From Bradyrhizobium sp. CSS354 (GTDB lineage: Bacteria > Pseudomonadota > Alphaproteobacteria > Rhizobiales > Xanthobacteraceae), in assembly GCF_029051725.1 (NCBI RefSeq), contig NZ_JAACFU010000004.1, forward strand, positions 558,001 through 622,000: 64,000 nt of DNA. The letters are read 5' to 3'. Position numbers and translations under genes: made by a program. This document shows, one piece after another, positions 17,731-26,026 of the stretch; the first letter of the stretch is position 1, and each line of letters opens with the position of its first letter. The notes beneath the pieces were generated by a model. It ran no database searches. It was not told the origin of the DNA and saw only the letters and a list, made by a program, of their open reading frames with translations.

Positions 17731-17926
17731 CGCTTCTCGACCGGTTGCATTTTCCCTCGCATCTACGTTCAATAGGTGTATGGTAAAGAAGCTGGTCCTT
17801 CACGGGAATTGCAGTGTCCCGGCGCCTGAGCCGTAACGGGCGCTCACTGTGGGGCCGTTTCAGGTTTGCGAAGCATATGCAGGCCGCGATTCAGCTGCTT
17901 GCCCCGATTTTTTCTGTGGGGGCGAT

Positions 17927-19117
17927 ATGAGCATGCGAGCGCCTCTAGTCGCAGTTATCGCGGTCAGCTGGGTAATCTCCGCAGCTGCTTCCGCTTTCGC
18001 GCAGCAACTTCAGGTCATTGGCAACGATCCTGTTGCCGGGCCGCTCTGCGCCGGGCCTTTGGGCCCTGGCCCCTGTGCCGCCGTGCAGCAGTACATATTG
18101 AACCAGCAACAAGGGCAGCAGCCTGGCCCGCCGCGGGTGCGTCCGATGCCGGGTGCTCCCGGTCCCGGGTCAGGCACTCCAAACAGCGGAACCGCGCAGC
18201 AGATTGCGATCCAATGCGCGCAGCAAGCGGGCGGCTATGTAGGCTTGTTCGCTGCGTGCGCCGGCCAGAATGTTATCCTGCCCGAAAAACAGCAGGCCGT
18301 TCTGGATTGCGCAGTGTCGAATTCAGATACGGAAGGATTTGCGAGCTGCGCGGCTCCTCATTTTGGCATACAGCTCAGCGACGATCAGCGCATTGTCGCC
18401 GACTGCGCGATGCAGTCTCAAGGCGACCGAGATGACTTTCTCGGGTGCGCCGGGACACGATTCGCAAATCAACACCTGACACCGGAGCAACAGGCTGTTC
18501 TGAATTGCGCCGCGACCTCGGGCGGTGACGCCTCGGACTTCGCCTCGTGCGCCGCCTCGCGGATCATCGGGGCCCTTCTTAACAGGGAACAAAGGATCGC
18601 GGTCCAATGCGCCGCGCAGTCGCAGGGGGACTACGGCACCTTCGCATCCTGCGCGGGCGCCAATCTGTTCAATCTGAACCTGAACCCCGAACAACAGATA
18701 GCCGTACAATGCGTCGTCCAGACCGGCGGCCAGTCTTATGCAGCCGCCGGCTGCATGGCCACGCGCCTGACGGCACGTGAGTTGGAGAAGTGCTTTACTG
18801 ACGGCATCGGCGGCTCAGGTTGTTTCGGCGACAACAATGATTTCATTGGACGTAATGGGTGGACCGCGCGAACGATGGGGCAGATTGCGGGCGGCCCGAA
18901 TTCTGTCATTCGCAACCCCGGCCAGATATGGGGCGGCGATAATTCGTTCGTCAGGAATCCGGGTCAGATATGGGGTGGGTCGAATTCCTTTGTGCGCAAC
19001 CCGGGCCAGTTCTGGGGCGGCAACAATTCGGTCTTCAACAACCCCGCGCAACTTGCGCCGCCGCCGGTCACGCTCGGCACGGTCGGAGGCCATCGCATTT
19101 GCGTCCCTTGGTGTTAG
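17927..19117 (+). CDS. Exported cysteine-repeat protein of unknown function
   Basis: Protein of 396 residues. A signal peptide (MSMRAPLVAVIAVSWVISAA, cleavage after AFAQQ) is followed by a Pro/Gly-rich linker. Next come six units of about 33 residues with the pattern xEQQxAVxCAxxSGGDxxxFASCA, each with two cysteines, so disulfides inside each unit are likely. The C-terminus has a second repeat, GQIWGGxNSFVRNP, about four times, before a final CVPWC. GGGGGC before the ATG is a plausible ribosome site. First of three closely spaced genes encoding exported or membrane proteins. I do not recognise the family. Confidence 0.8.
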   Translation: MSMRAPLVAVIAVSWVISAAASAFAQQLQVIGNDPVAGPLCAGPLGPGPCAAVQQYILNQQQGQQPGPPRVRPMPGAPGPGSGTPNSGTAQQIAIQCAQQAGGYVGLFAACAGQNVILPEKQQAVLDCAVSNSDTEGFASCAAPHFGIQLSDDQRIVADCAMQSQGDRDDFLGCAGTRFANQHLTPEQQAVLNCAATSGGDASDFASCAASRIIGALLNREQRIAVQCAAQSQGDYGTFASCAGANLFNLNLNPEQQIAVQCVVQTGGQSYAAAGCMATRLTARELEKCFTDGIGGSGCFGDNNDFIGRNGWTARTMGQIAGGPNSVIRNPGQIWGGDNSFVRNPGQIWGGSNSFVRNPGQFWGGNNSVFNNPAQLAPPPVTLGTVGGHRICVPWC

Positions 19118-19141
19118 TGTAAGAAACGTTCGGAGTTAGCC

Positions 19142-19777
19142 ATGGGCAAATGCACTCTAAGTGGATTGGCGAGTGTCGCGTTCTGCTTGTTCTGGTTATT
19201 TGCCCAGAATGCCTGGGGGCAGCAACCCGACGACCTCGTCATAACGACCCATCACATAAATGCGGTCCGCGACGCGCGGACGCCCTGGAACGAAATTCAG
19301 AATTGCATGCGTGACGCCGCCTGCGCGGCGGCGGTCAACGGAATCGGGGCGCAGGTCGGAATCCCGTCGAATGCAATCCGGCTGGTCGGCGCCGGCGCCG
19401 CATTCACGGCCAGGCCCGAGGGCGAGGAGACGCACTACTCAATTCCCGCGCTGGATGGCCGCAAGATTTGCCGCGTGCAGGTCCGGACGACGTCCGTTGT
19501 GCCCGCGACCGGCGACCGGGCATCGCTGTTCTCCCTCAGCGCCGCTCCGGCCGCGGTGGCAATCTATACGTGGACGCCGCGCAGAGGTATCGGTGGGGGA
19601 CGAAGCTGGTACGATGGGATGGTCTTTGTCGCTCACGTGAAGGCCGGGCTCGCCGACGACTACTCCAAATCCGGGAAATGCAGCGTGCCCCAGACCGGCC
19701 AGCCCGCCGCCTACGCATGCCGAGGGGCCAGCGGTGTGAACCACGGGCTAGCAGCTTGCGGTTCCAAAGATCTATGA
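19142..19777 (+). CDS. Exported protein of unknown function
   Basis: Protein of 211 residues with a signal peptide (MGKCTLSGLASVAFCLFWLF, cleavage after AWGQQ). The mature part is rich in Ala, Gly and Arg and holds at least six cysteines, paired as NCMRDAAC near residue 55 and as CSVP...YACRG...ACGS at the end. It begins 24 bases after the cysteine-repeat gene and ends 21 bases before the membrane protein gene, so the three are very likely one operon. The family is not recognised. Confidence 0.75.
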   Translation: MGKCTLSGLASVAFCLFWLFAQNAWGQQPDDLVITTHHINAVRDARTPWNEIQNCMRDAACAAAVNGIGAQVGIPSNAIRLVGAGAAFTARPEGEETHYSIPALDGRKICRVQVRTTSVVPATGDRASLFSLSAAPAAVAIYTWTPRRGIGGGRSWYDGMVFVAHVKAGLADDYSKSGKCSVPQTGQPAAYACRGASGVNHGLAACGSKDL

Positions 19778-19798
19778 AATCCAGTGGAGTGAACCCGC

Positions 19799-20416
19799 AT
19801 GATGCCGCTCGCAAGGCTGTGGACCTGGATAGGCCAGATTTTCATCCCGCTTGCCATCGGGTGGGCCATCTACATTCGCAATGGCTTCGGAGAGAAATTG
19901 CCTCCAGACGGCGTCCTGATATCGCGCGGATACTGGGGACTCCTCATTGCGCTGCTCGCGGGCAGCGCGCTTGTCTGGACGTGCGCTCTATATATCGGGC
20001 TGGCCAGCAAACGGCGCGCACTGCTTCTTGTTCCGCCCAATACCGCCTTTGAAGACGCCAAGGATCGCAGTGCGGTGATCTCCTATGGCACCGCTTGCAT
20101 TTTCGCGCTTGCGGTGCTCGCTGCGCTCATCACGTTCGGAGCCCGCTATTCGGAGAGCTTTATTCACGGCTGGAATTCACGAACTCCGGTTCAGCAGGGA
20201 TTCTGGAGCAGTCGGATAAAGGCCCACGAGGTGGGATGCAGTTCGCAGCCATGTTATGCGGTCGGTCCCAGAATTGATGGTACTGGCACTACGGTGTTCG
20301 GAGTCAACGAGTACATCCTGTATGTGACCGACGGTGTTCTGGCCCTGTTCGCTCTACTGCTGGGTTCGGGTCTCGTCTATCTCGCCGTCGTGCTGACGCG
20401 GCGGCCCTCACGTTAA
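19799..20416 (+). CDS. Membrane protein of unknown function, about four helices
   Basis: Protein of 205 residues with four hydrophobic segments: about 8-26, 45-67 (GLLIALLAGSALVWTCALYI), 95-113 (YGTACIFALAVLAALITFGA) and 175-197 (DGVLALFALLLGSGLVYLAV). The loop between helices 3 and 4 contains CSSQPC and should face the periplasm, where the two exported neighbours act. An anchoring or assembly role for the operon is a guess from context only. I do not recognise the family. Confidence 0.75.
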   Translation: MMPLARLWTWIGQIFIPLAIGWAIYIRNGFGEKLPPDGVLISRGYWGLLIALLAGSALVWTCALYIGLASKRRALLLVPPNTAFEDAKDRSAVISYGTACIFALAVLAALITFGARYSESFIHGWNSRTPVQQGFWSSRIKAHEVGCSSQPCYAVGPRIDGTGTTVFGVNEYILYVTDGVLALFALLLGSGLVYLAVVLTRRPSR

Positions 20417-20747
20417 GCACGGCTTGGCCCCGGACGCCGCGGCACGTTGATGACCGGGAGCCGTCGCGTGCAAATTAAGCCGCGAGAGGGGGACGAGTGG
20501 AAATCCCGTTTTTGCGATGAACATTCCGCGCCCGGATAACCGGCTACGCACTCAGCCTGCGCGTCCCAGGCAGCGGCGTGATCACTCCCCCGCATTCCAT
20601 TCTTCTGAAGGCCACGGAAACTGGTTTGGCCCATTGTGGCCTGCTGACCAGCCTATGACCTATGTCGCACATGCCCGTGTGCGTATTCTGAATTCATGGG
20701 AAAATGAAATTGGCACATGAATAGAGAAAGCAGCGGGAGGTAGTGTA
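20417..20747. other. Intergenic interval without recognised gene
   Basis: About 330 bases. No frame with convincing coding character; a GGGAGG ribosome site for the next gene lies at its right end. Confidence 0.4.
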
Positions 20748-21029
20748 ATGGCTGGAAAATACGAATCTGAACGCCGTGAGCGACTTGCCGAGCGGCGCAC
20801 GTCGAACGTCGACTCCGATGATCCCCTCCCGCTGGAATCCCGGTTCGGCCCAAACAGCTTCGGTTGCCACGAAGCCCTGCATGTCACAAATCTTGTCCTT
20901 GGTCTTATTGAGTGTGAACTGGCTGAACATCCCGCGATCCTGCTTCAGCCGGAATGGTACGCTCATGTAAGGAAGGTGCAGGACGAGCTGTACGTCCTTT
21001 ATCCGGAGATTGCCGTAACGCAATCGTAG
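20748..21029 (+). CDS. Small cytosolic protein of unknown function
   Basis: Protein of 93 residues with a charged N-terminus (YESERRERLAERR) and a likely helical C-terminal half (CHEALHVTNLVLGLIECELA, later WYAHVRKVQDELYVLYPEIA). There is no signal peptide or membrane segment. GGGAGG lies at a good distance before the ATG. It stands alone, followed by a hairpin at 21086-21110. No family recognised; coding call rests on the ribosome site and coherent composition. Confidence 0.55.
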   Translation: MAGKYESERRERLAERRTSNVDSDDPLPLESRFGPNSFGCHEALHVTNLVLGLIECELAEHPAILLQPEWYAHVRKVQDELYVLYPEIAVTQS

Positions 21030-21085
21030 ACCGGTTGCCATTGGTGTCCGGCGCCGAGCCGATAACCGTCTGCAGCAAGCCCTGT

Positions 21086-21110
21086 CTGGGAAAGAACGCC
21101 GTTCTTCCCG
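21086..21110. terminator. Hairpin, probable terminator
   Basis: CTGGGAAAGAAC, GCC, GTTCTTCCCGG forms a stem with one bulged A. The arm TTCTTCCCGG recurs in hairpins at 24369 and 25461, so it may be both a terminator and a mobile repeat. No clear T tract follows. Confidence 0.45.
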
Positions 21111-21139
21111 GAACGAGGGTCCGGCACCGGGAGCGCAGC

Positions 21140-21200
21140 CTAGCCCGGCATACGGAAGTACGGCCCCGCCGGCGCCCTGCGGATATTCTGTGAATTCCAT
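21140..21200 (-). pseudogene. C-terminal fragment related to the 61-residue protein at 25522
   Basis: Minus-strand QNIRRAPAGPYFRMPG followed by stop matches QNIRRALARPDFRPPL of the small protein at 25522-25707, and the DNA is similar around it. The upstream part is absent or unrecognisable. A palindrome AAAATCCGCG/CGCGGATTTT (21217-21242) lies just beyond. It is a relic copy. Confidence 0.5.
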
Positions 21201-21216
21201 TTGCGCACGAGGCCAG

Positions 21217-21242
21217 AAAATCCGCGGTTTCGCGCGGATTTT
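21217..21242. terminator. Perfect 10-bp inverted repeat, probable terminator
   Basis: AAAATCCGCG, GTTTCG, CGCGGATTTT. The GC-rich stem is flanked by A and T runs on either strand, so it could stop transcription in both directions between the small genes at 20748 and 21277. Confidence 0.5.
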
Positions 21243-21276
21243 GCAGCAACAACTGCCGATATGATAAAATGTATCT

Positions 21277-21813
21277 GTGGAATTATTGCGAAGGATATTC
21301 GAACTGGTGGGCAGCCTGCCCCTGCGTGGCCCGCACGACGGTTATGAAGGCATCCTGCTGGCGCGAGGACTCAAGCCCAGTGGGCTGCTCTGTACAGCCG
21401 GCGCGCCGGGAGAGCCGCCGATCCATTGTGACGAAACGTTCGAACGCGAAATACTGGATCAGATCCTGATCGCCGACGAGGCCGTGGCAGCGGGAAAACT
21501 CAGAAAATATGTCGTCGTCATACCGCCCCCGAATTTTTTCTCGGACCAGCACACGCTCTTCAACAATTTCTACGCGCAGCCGGAGCATGAAGACGACATG
21601 CGCCTGTTTGCCGAAGGGCACAGGGCCATATGGCTGCACGGACATGACGCCCCTCCCGGCCTGACGAAAGAAACCGGCGAGTATTTCGGTTACGCCAAAG
21701 CCGATCTCACCCCGCCGCATTCGAACCGGGGCGCGCGGTTCCTGCTGCACCATACCAACGATTTCCGGCGCTATTGCAGGATGCGGGCTCTGCTGTCAAA
21801 GCCCGCACCGTAG
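21277..21813 (+). CDS. Hypothetical cytosolic protein
   Basis: Protein of 178 residues starting with GTG (MELLRRIFELVGSLPLRGPH). No signal peptide or membrane span. Composition is that of a real soluble protein, with acidic central parts (EILDQILIADEAVAAGKLRK) and an ending LLHHTNDFRRYCRMRALLSK. I do not recognise the family and no ribosome site is obvious before the GTG, so the exact start is uncertain. It is an isolated gene. Confidence 0.5.
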   Translation: MELLRRIFELVGSLPLRGPHDGYEGILLARGLKPSGLLCTAGAPGEPPIHCDETFEREILDQILIADEAVAAGKLRKYVVVIPPPNFFSDQHTLFNNFYAQPEHEDDMRLFAEGHRAIWLHGHDAPPGLTKETGEYFGYAKADLTPPHSNRGARFLLHHTNDFRRYCRMRALLSKPAP

Positions 21814-22298
21814 TGCTTATCTCGCGTGACCGCAGTCGCGAACATCCTTCCAGACATCGCATGTTATCGCAGAACGGACATTCCCTACCGTTGATGTCAC
21901 GGGCGCAATGTCCGCAGGAGCCAGACGCGAAATCTTTACGCTTGCTATGACGCCCCCAAACTGCGGCCACCGGTCAGCCGAAGCGCCGGTGCTTTACCGC
22001 CTTTTGCTCATCGCGCTCACGCGGTCCGCTTCCGGTGGCGGCATGATGCTAAGCGATAGGCCACTCGGTGAAAGGACCGGCGCCCGATTTCCAAAAACAC
22101 CGCGAAAAAAGATTGGTCAGTAACCCTGACCACCGCGACGCTACGCAAGCAAGCGCGTGCAGAGAGGCGAGTGCTGTATGCATATCGCGCAAGACGCAAG
22201 TTGACTCGTCGCGACAATTAGATAGTGTATTATTTTTGCGATAAACACTTAGGTTGAAGAACCAGCGCAACCCATGGACTCCGACTCGGGAGGTTTGC
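21814..22298. other. Intergenic interval before haloperoxidase gene
   Basis: About 480 bases, with no convincing gene. A GGTCAG-TAACC-CTGACC dyad lies near 22,116-22,134. A TATTATTTTTGCGATAA stretch at about 22,227-22,243 is AT-rich and may hold the promoter of the downstream gene, whose GGGAGG ribosome site is at the right end. Confidence 0.35.
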
Positions 22299-24299
22299 AT
22301 GCGTGTTATCCAATTGGCGGTCGCGGCCCTTCTTCCCTGGTTCATTCTAAGTGTAGCGCACGCGCAGGGCCTGCAACCTGAAAGCAAGCAGGAATTTCAG
22401 CGGGTGTACGGACTCACGGCCAGGCCTTTGACATCGCCTTCACTGACCGGCCCGGCCGCAGCTGCCACCCGAAATAGTTTGCAGCAGCAAAGTGCCAACG
22501 AATTCAGACGTGTCTTCGGGCAGAACGCGTTGTCCGGCTCGGTCACGCTGCAAACTCTGTCAACGCCGCAGACCATCGATTCAATAAGCCTTTGCGGTGT
22601 GACCGACAGCACGGACAGCCGCAAATATTTTATTTTATGGCACCTGATCTCGCTTGATCTCTCGGCGCTCGATCACCGTGCGGTCATCGGCAACAGCCCG
22701 AATACCTATCATCTCCAGTTCGGCCCGGCGCGAACGGCGCGCGCACTCGCGCTCATTCACCAGGCAATGTTCGAAGCTTCTAACGCCTTCGAGCGAAAGT
22801 ATCAGTCTACGTTGACCGGGTGGGAAACCGGCCCGACTGCGAGCGCATCGCAGGATGCAGCGATCATCGAAGCCGCTTATCAGGTCAGCGCATGGCTCTA
22901 CCCTGGGCTCAACGATCAGCCTGCGGACGCAAATGATCCCGCCAATGTGAAGAGCCTGTTCAGTCTTTCGCAATACTACATTTGCTCCATGGCATCGCTC
23001 CCCGATGACGCCAAACGCAAAGCCGGCATTGACATCGGTCGTTCGGTTGCCGGCAAGATCATGGCTGAGCGTTCCCACGACGGCGCCGAACGGCCCGAAC
23101 CGCTCTGGAACAAGGATTTTGTCCCGCGCAGGCCCCCCGGCGGCGCCGACTACGCCTTCCTTCAATGGCAGGTCGACCCTGTCTCGTCGCTCATGACGGC
23201 CCTTGGCACTTACTGGGGTGAGGTCAAACCTTTCGCCCTCACATCGGGTTTTCAGTTCCGTATCGCTGAAAATGACTCACCTGCGGAAACAGTGAGGAAG
23301 CTCGTTCCACCTAATGCCTATGACAAACTTCCTTCCTACACGGCCATCAAACGGGACGCGCGCGAGTCCCGTCTTGATCCGAGCGGCAAGATCACCCAGC
23401 CTCCGCCGGGTCGGGACGGGCTGCTCATCGCTCAGTTCTGGGCGTATGACGGTACAGCCAATCTCTGCGCTCCCGCGCGCCTCTACAATCAGATAGCGTC
23501 GGCCGCGCTGAATCAGATCGAGATGCATCCCGACGACGGTTATCGCCTCATCGAACCGACATCGACGACGGATATCGCGAGATTCTACGCTCTTATAAAT
23601 CTCGCGATGGCCGATGCGGCAATCGCCGCCTGGGATTCAAAATTCCATTTTCAGTTCCCGCGTCCGGTCACTTACATCCGTGCATTCGATGAAATGACCG
23701 CGATGGCAGCCAATCAACCGGTGACAACGAAATGGTTTCCGATCGGAGCCCAGGTCACGAACTCGGATCAGACCAACAATATAACACCGCCATTTCCGTC
23801 CTACCCGTCCGGGCACGCGGTGTTCGGCGGCGCGCTCTTCGGCGAGCTTCGCCAATTCGTCAAGCCGACGACGACTTTCAAATTCATGTCGGACGAATTC
23901 AACGGGAAGAACAAGGATGTGTTCAACTACGTTCGCTGCGCGCCGGAGGACGCTCAGAAAGATCCACGATTCTGCAACAGCCGGGATTTCGTATTGGACT
24001 GCGCCGAACGTGAAAATGCCGATAGCCGCCTTTTTATGGGCGTCCACTGGGTCTTCGATGCCGATGACGGGATCGCGATGGGTAACAAGGTCGCCAGCCA
24101 TGTTTACCGTCACATCATGAGACCGCTGGACGCACAAGGTCAGGCTTTCGATCCGCCTCTTCGTATTTTTTCAGTCACGCCCGATACCAAGCTGCGCACG
24201 GACCTCGTTTGCCCCGGAATAAACAATCTGCCGGCCGGCTGGGACGACACCGATGCGACCAACGGCTTCGGACCGCTTAAGATTGAAACGGTCCAGTAG
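22299..24299 (+). CDS. Exported vanadium-dependent haloperoxidase-like protein (PAP2 superfamily)
   Basis: Protein of 666 residues. A signal peptide (MRVIQLAVAALLPWFILSVA, cleavage after AHAQG) directs export. The vanadate/phosphate-binding motifs are all in the C-terminal half and in the right order: K and RP in SKFHFQFPRP, PSGH in PSYPSGHAVFGG, and SRxxxGxHxxxD in SRLFMGVHWVFDADDG. This is the chloro/bromoperoxidase and acid-phosphatase fold; length favours the haloperoxidase group. ATG 22299 was chosen because GGGAGG precedes it and the signal starts there. Halide oxidation versus phosphatase action cannot be decided. It appears monocistronic, with a hairpin at 24369. Confidence 0.85.
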   Translation: MRVIQLAVAALLPWFILSVAHAQGLQPESKQEFQRVYGLTARPLTSPSLTGPAAAATRNSLQQQSANEFRRVFGQNALSGSVTLQTLSTPQTIDSISLCGVTDSTDSRKYFILWHLISLDLSALDHRAVIGNSPNTYHLQFGPARTARALALIHQAMFEASNAFERKYQSTLTGWETGPTASASQDAAIIEAAYQVSAWLYPGLNDQPADANDPANVKSLFSLSQYYICSMASLPDDAKRKAGIDIGRSVAGKIMAERSHDGAERPEPLWNKDFVPRRPPGGADYAFLQWQVDPVSSLMTALGTYWGEVKPFALTSGFQFRIAENDSPAETVRKLVPPNAYDKLPSYTAIKRDARESRLDPSGKITQPPPGRDGLLIAQFWAYDGTANLCAPARLYNQIASAALNQIEMHPDDGYRLIEPTSTTDIARFYALINLAMADAAIAAWDSKFHFQFPRPVTYIRAFDEMTAMAANQPVTTKWFPIGAQVTNSDQTNNITPPFPSYPSGHAVFGGALFGELRQFVKPTTTFKFMSDEFNGKNKDVFNYVRCAPEDAQKDPRFCNSRDFVLDCAERENADSRLFMGVHWVFDADDGIAMGNKVASHVYRHIMRPLDAQGQAFDPPLRIFSVTPDTKLRTDLVCPGINNLPAGWDDTDATNGFGPLKIETVQ

Positions 24300-24368
24300 C
24301 TCGCAGTTACAGAAGCGAATTCCGGCGGCCGGCGGGCCTGATGTGCTTCGATAGTTTGCCTTCAAAGG

Positions 24369-24398
24369 CCTTCCAGCAAGAAGCATTCTTCCCGGAAG
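24369..24398. terminator. Hairpin after haloperoxidase gene
   Basis: CCTTCCAGCAAGAA, GCA, TTCTTCCCGGAAG forms an imperfect stem 70 bases after the stop. It belongs to the same TTCTTCCCGGAAG hairpin type as 21086 and 25461. Confidence 0.5.
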
Positions 24399-24415
24399 AC
24401 CCTGGAAGCACAATG

Positions 24416-24475
24416 AAGCGCGGTTCGGTGATTGCTCTCATTTCACCTTGTCATTACCCGGACGGATTTCTCCTT
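24416..24475 (+). repeat. Dispersed repeat, copy 1
   Basis: Starts GAAGCGCGGTTCGGTGATTG and includes TTGTCATTACCCGGACGGAT. A second copy with only a few differences lies on the minus strand at 25895-25949 and continues at 28252, where the IS21-family element has split it. It contains no gene. Confidence 0.7.
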
Positions 24476-24653
24476 TTTCCATCCGCATTCCTCTCCTCGC
24501 ACGCCGTGCCGGCGTCTCTGATCATGACTTCACTATGGGGCCCGGATGCTCGCCAATTTCGGCAAGCTAATTTTGCAAGAATAGTACAGTATTACGAAAA
24601 CTATGCCGCATTTTTTTGCTGCCGAGCAAACTCATCGATGGTAATTATTCCGA

Positions 24654-24995
24654 ATGAAAGCGGAAAATAGCAACATAAAAAGATTATCCGAGATTGCAAA
24701 CGCAGTGTTCGACGGCAGTTTCCTTGCGATGCACGTTTCAACACTTGGCTCAGTGGTTACGTCAGTACTGGCCATGCCGCATTCTTCGTTCGCATCCGAA
24801 AGCCTCGGAGCCGGGCCTTTCCTCTTCTGCATGGCCGGCGTTGGAGTGAGCGCGGCGCTCGCTGCTCACTCCGGGATTGCAATATGGCTGCTCGATAGGT
24901 TCGATCGCGCGGCAAGCGAGACCACTCTCCCTTCATGCCGCCGGCAACGGTCTGAAGTTTACAGACAAACACGTCTAAGTTACGAAAACACGTAG
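24654..24995 (+). CDS. Small membrane protein, hypothetical
   Basis: Open frame of 113 residues with two hydrophobic stretches, around 27-45 (MHVSTLGSVVTSVLAMPHSS) and 54-78 (GPFLFCMAGVGVSAALAAHS). The C-terminus is basic (RRQRSEVYRQTR). No clear ribosome site and no family recognised; the coding call is tentative. It lies between a dispersed repeat and another small gene. Confidence 0.4.
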   Translation: MKAENSNIKRLSEIANAVFDGSFLAMHVSTLGSVVTSVLAMPHSSFASESLGAGPFLFCMAGVGVSAALAAHSGIAIWLLDRFDRAASETTLPSCRRQRSEVYRQTRLSYENT

Positions 24996-25149
24996 AGGGC
25001 GATCAAAGCTTCCGCTACCATATTCGCGCGAACGCCATTTAGCATCAGATATCAAACGTCGCAGCAGGACCTCGACGGCATCCCTGACCCGGTCGCGTGC
25101 GCGAAGGCGGCGCGTACCGCTGCGGACGAGGCAAAAGGTTATAAGGATA

Positions 25150-25446
25150 ATGCCGAGAAAGCCGCAAAAAGATGCGGCCACCGCTAAAGGTGCAGCAGAG
25201 GCGATAAGAAAAAAGCTGACCAAAGGCAAGTGTTACCAAAATATCCAGGCCGGCGCCACAATCCTCACTCTCGCAGGGTTGGCTTATCAAAGTTTCGAAA
25301 TCACCAAGCAATCAAACATTACCGAACAACAGCTGCGGGTCGCATCGTACACCGAGGAACTCGGAATCGAGCAGAGATTGCGGGAAGGTACTCAGTCGAT
25401 ACAGAAACGTGTCTACGATAAGAACGGGGTTGCCGCGCCTCGATAG
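25150..25446 (+). CDS. Small basic protein with one hydrophobic segment, hypothetical
   Basis: Protein of 98 residues. A lysine/alanine-rich N-terminus (MPRKPQKDAATAKGAAEAIR) is followed by a possible membrane segment (IQAGATILTLAGLAYQSFEI, about 34-53) and a polar, probably helical C-terminus. It is convergent with the 61-residue gene, with a strong bidirectional hairpin between them. Family not recognised. Confidence 0.5.
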   Translation: MPRKPQKDAATAKGAAEAIRKKLTKGKCYQNIQAGATILTLAGLAYQSFEITKQSNITEQQLRVASYTEELGIEQRLREGTQSIQKRVYDKNGVAAPR

Positions 25447-25460
25447 TTCATCCTCACATT

Positions 25461-25493
25461 CCTTCCGGGAAGAAAGCCATTCTTCCCGGAAGG
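25461..25493. terminator. Perfect bidirectional terminator hairpin
   Basis: CCTTCCGGGAAGAA, loop AGCCA, TTCTTCCCGGAAGG: a perfect 14-bp stem. It sits exactly between two convergent genes (ends 25446 and 25522), the expected place for a shared terminator. Confidence 0.7.
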
Positions 25494-25521
25494 ACGGAGG
25501 GATCGGCAGCAGGCGAGCGGC

Positions 25522-25707
25522 CTAGAGCGGCGGACGGAAGTCCGGCCGCGCCAGCGCCCTGCGAATATTCTGCAGGTTCGCGCGGGCCGCGCGCAGCTCC
25601 GCCGAGCCTTCCGGCAGATTCGGCAGTTCGCCCGCGATGCGGCGGAGCAGAGCCGACAGCTCGGTCCGGGTGGCGCGCATCAGTTCGCCTTGGGTCAGTA
25701 CACGCAT
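25522..25707 (-). CDS. Small helical protein of unknown function (61 aa)
   Basis: Starts MRVLTQGELMRATRTELSAL and is almost wholly helical and charged, ending QNIRRALARPDFRPPL. AAAGGAGAAAACC before the ATG is a strong ribosome site and fixes the start; the frame is open further upstream but without such a site. A C-terminal relic of a related gene lies at 21140-21200, so this is a small repeated gene family. Function unknown. Confidence 0.65.
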   Translation of the reverse strand: MRVLTQGELMRATRTELSALLRRIAGELPNLPEGSAELRAARANLQNIRRALARPDFRPPL

Positions 25708-25894
25708 GGTTTTCTCCTTTGCTTTCCGGCCGCGACCATCGCGGCCTTCATGCGCAGGCCATGCGCCGAAGGAGACCCGCTTCATCGCTTGCGACCGCAA
25801 CGCAGAGGAGGAGTTCTCGCGCAGCAGAACTTGCAGCGAAGGGATCCATCGGTGCGAAATGGCCGGATGAAGGACGACGGACGCGGACGGCAAA

Positions 25895-25949
25895 GGAAGA
25901 AAATCCGTCCGGGTAATGACAAGGTGAAATGGGAGCGATCACCGAACCG
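25895..25949 (-). repeat. Dispersed repeat, copy 2, split by IS element
   Basis: Read on the minus strand, CGGTGATCGCTCCCATTTCA and TTGTCATTACCCGGACGGAT match copy 1 at 24416. The start of the unit (AAAGCGCGGTT) is at 28252-28262, on the other side of the inserted IS21-family element. This shows that the IS arrived later than the repeat. Confidence 0.7.
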
Positions 25950-26026
25950 TGTCGCGCGCCATGGAAAACTGCCCCCTCAGCGTCACGAGGAACTGCCCCC
26001 TCCTCGGATAGCTGAGGAGAGAGTGA

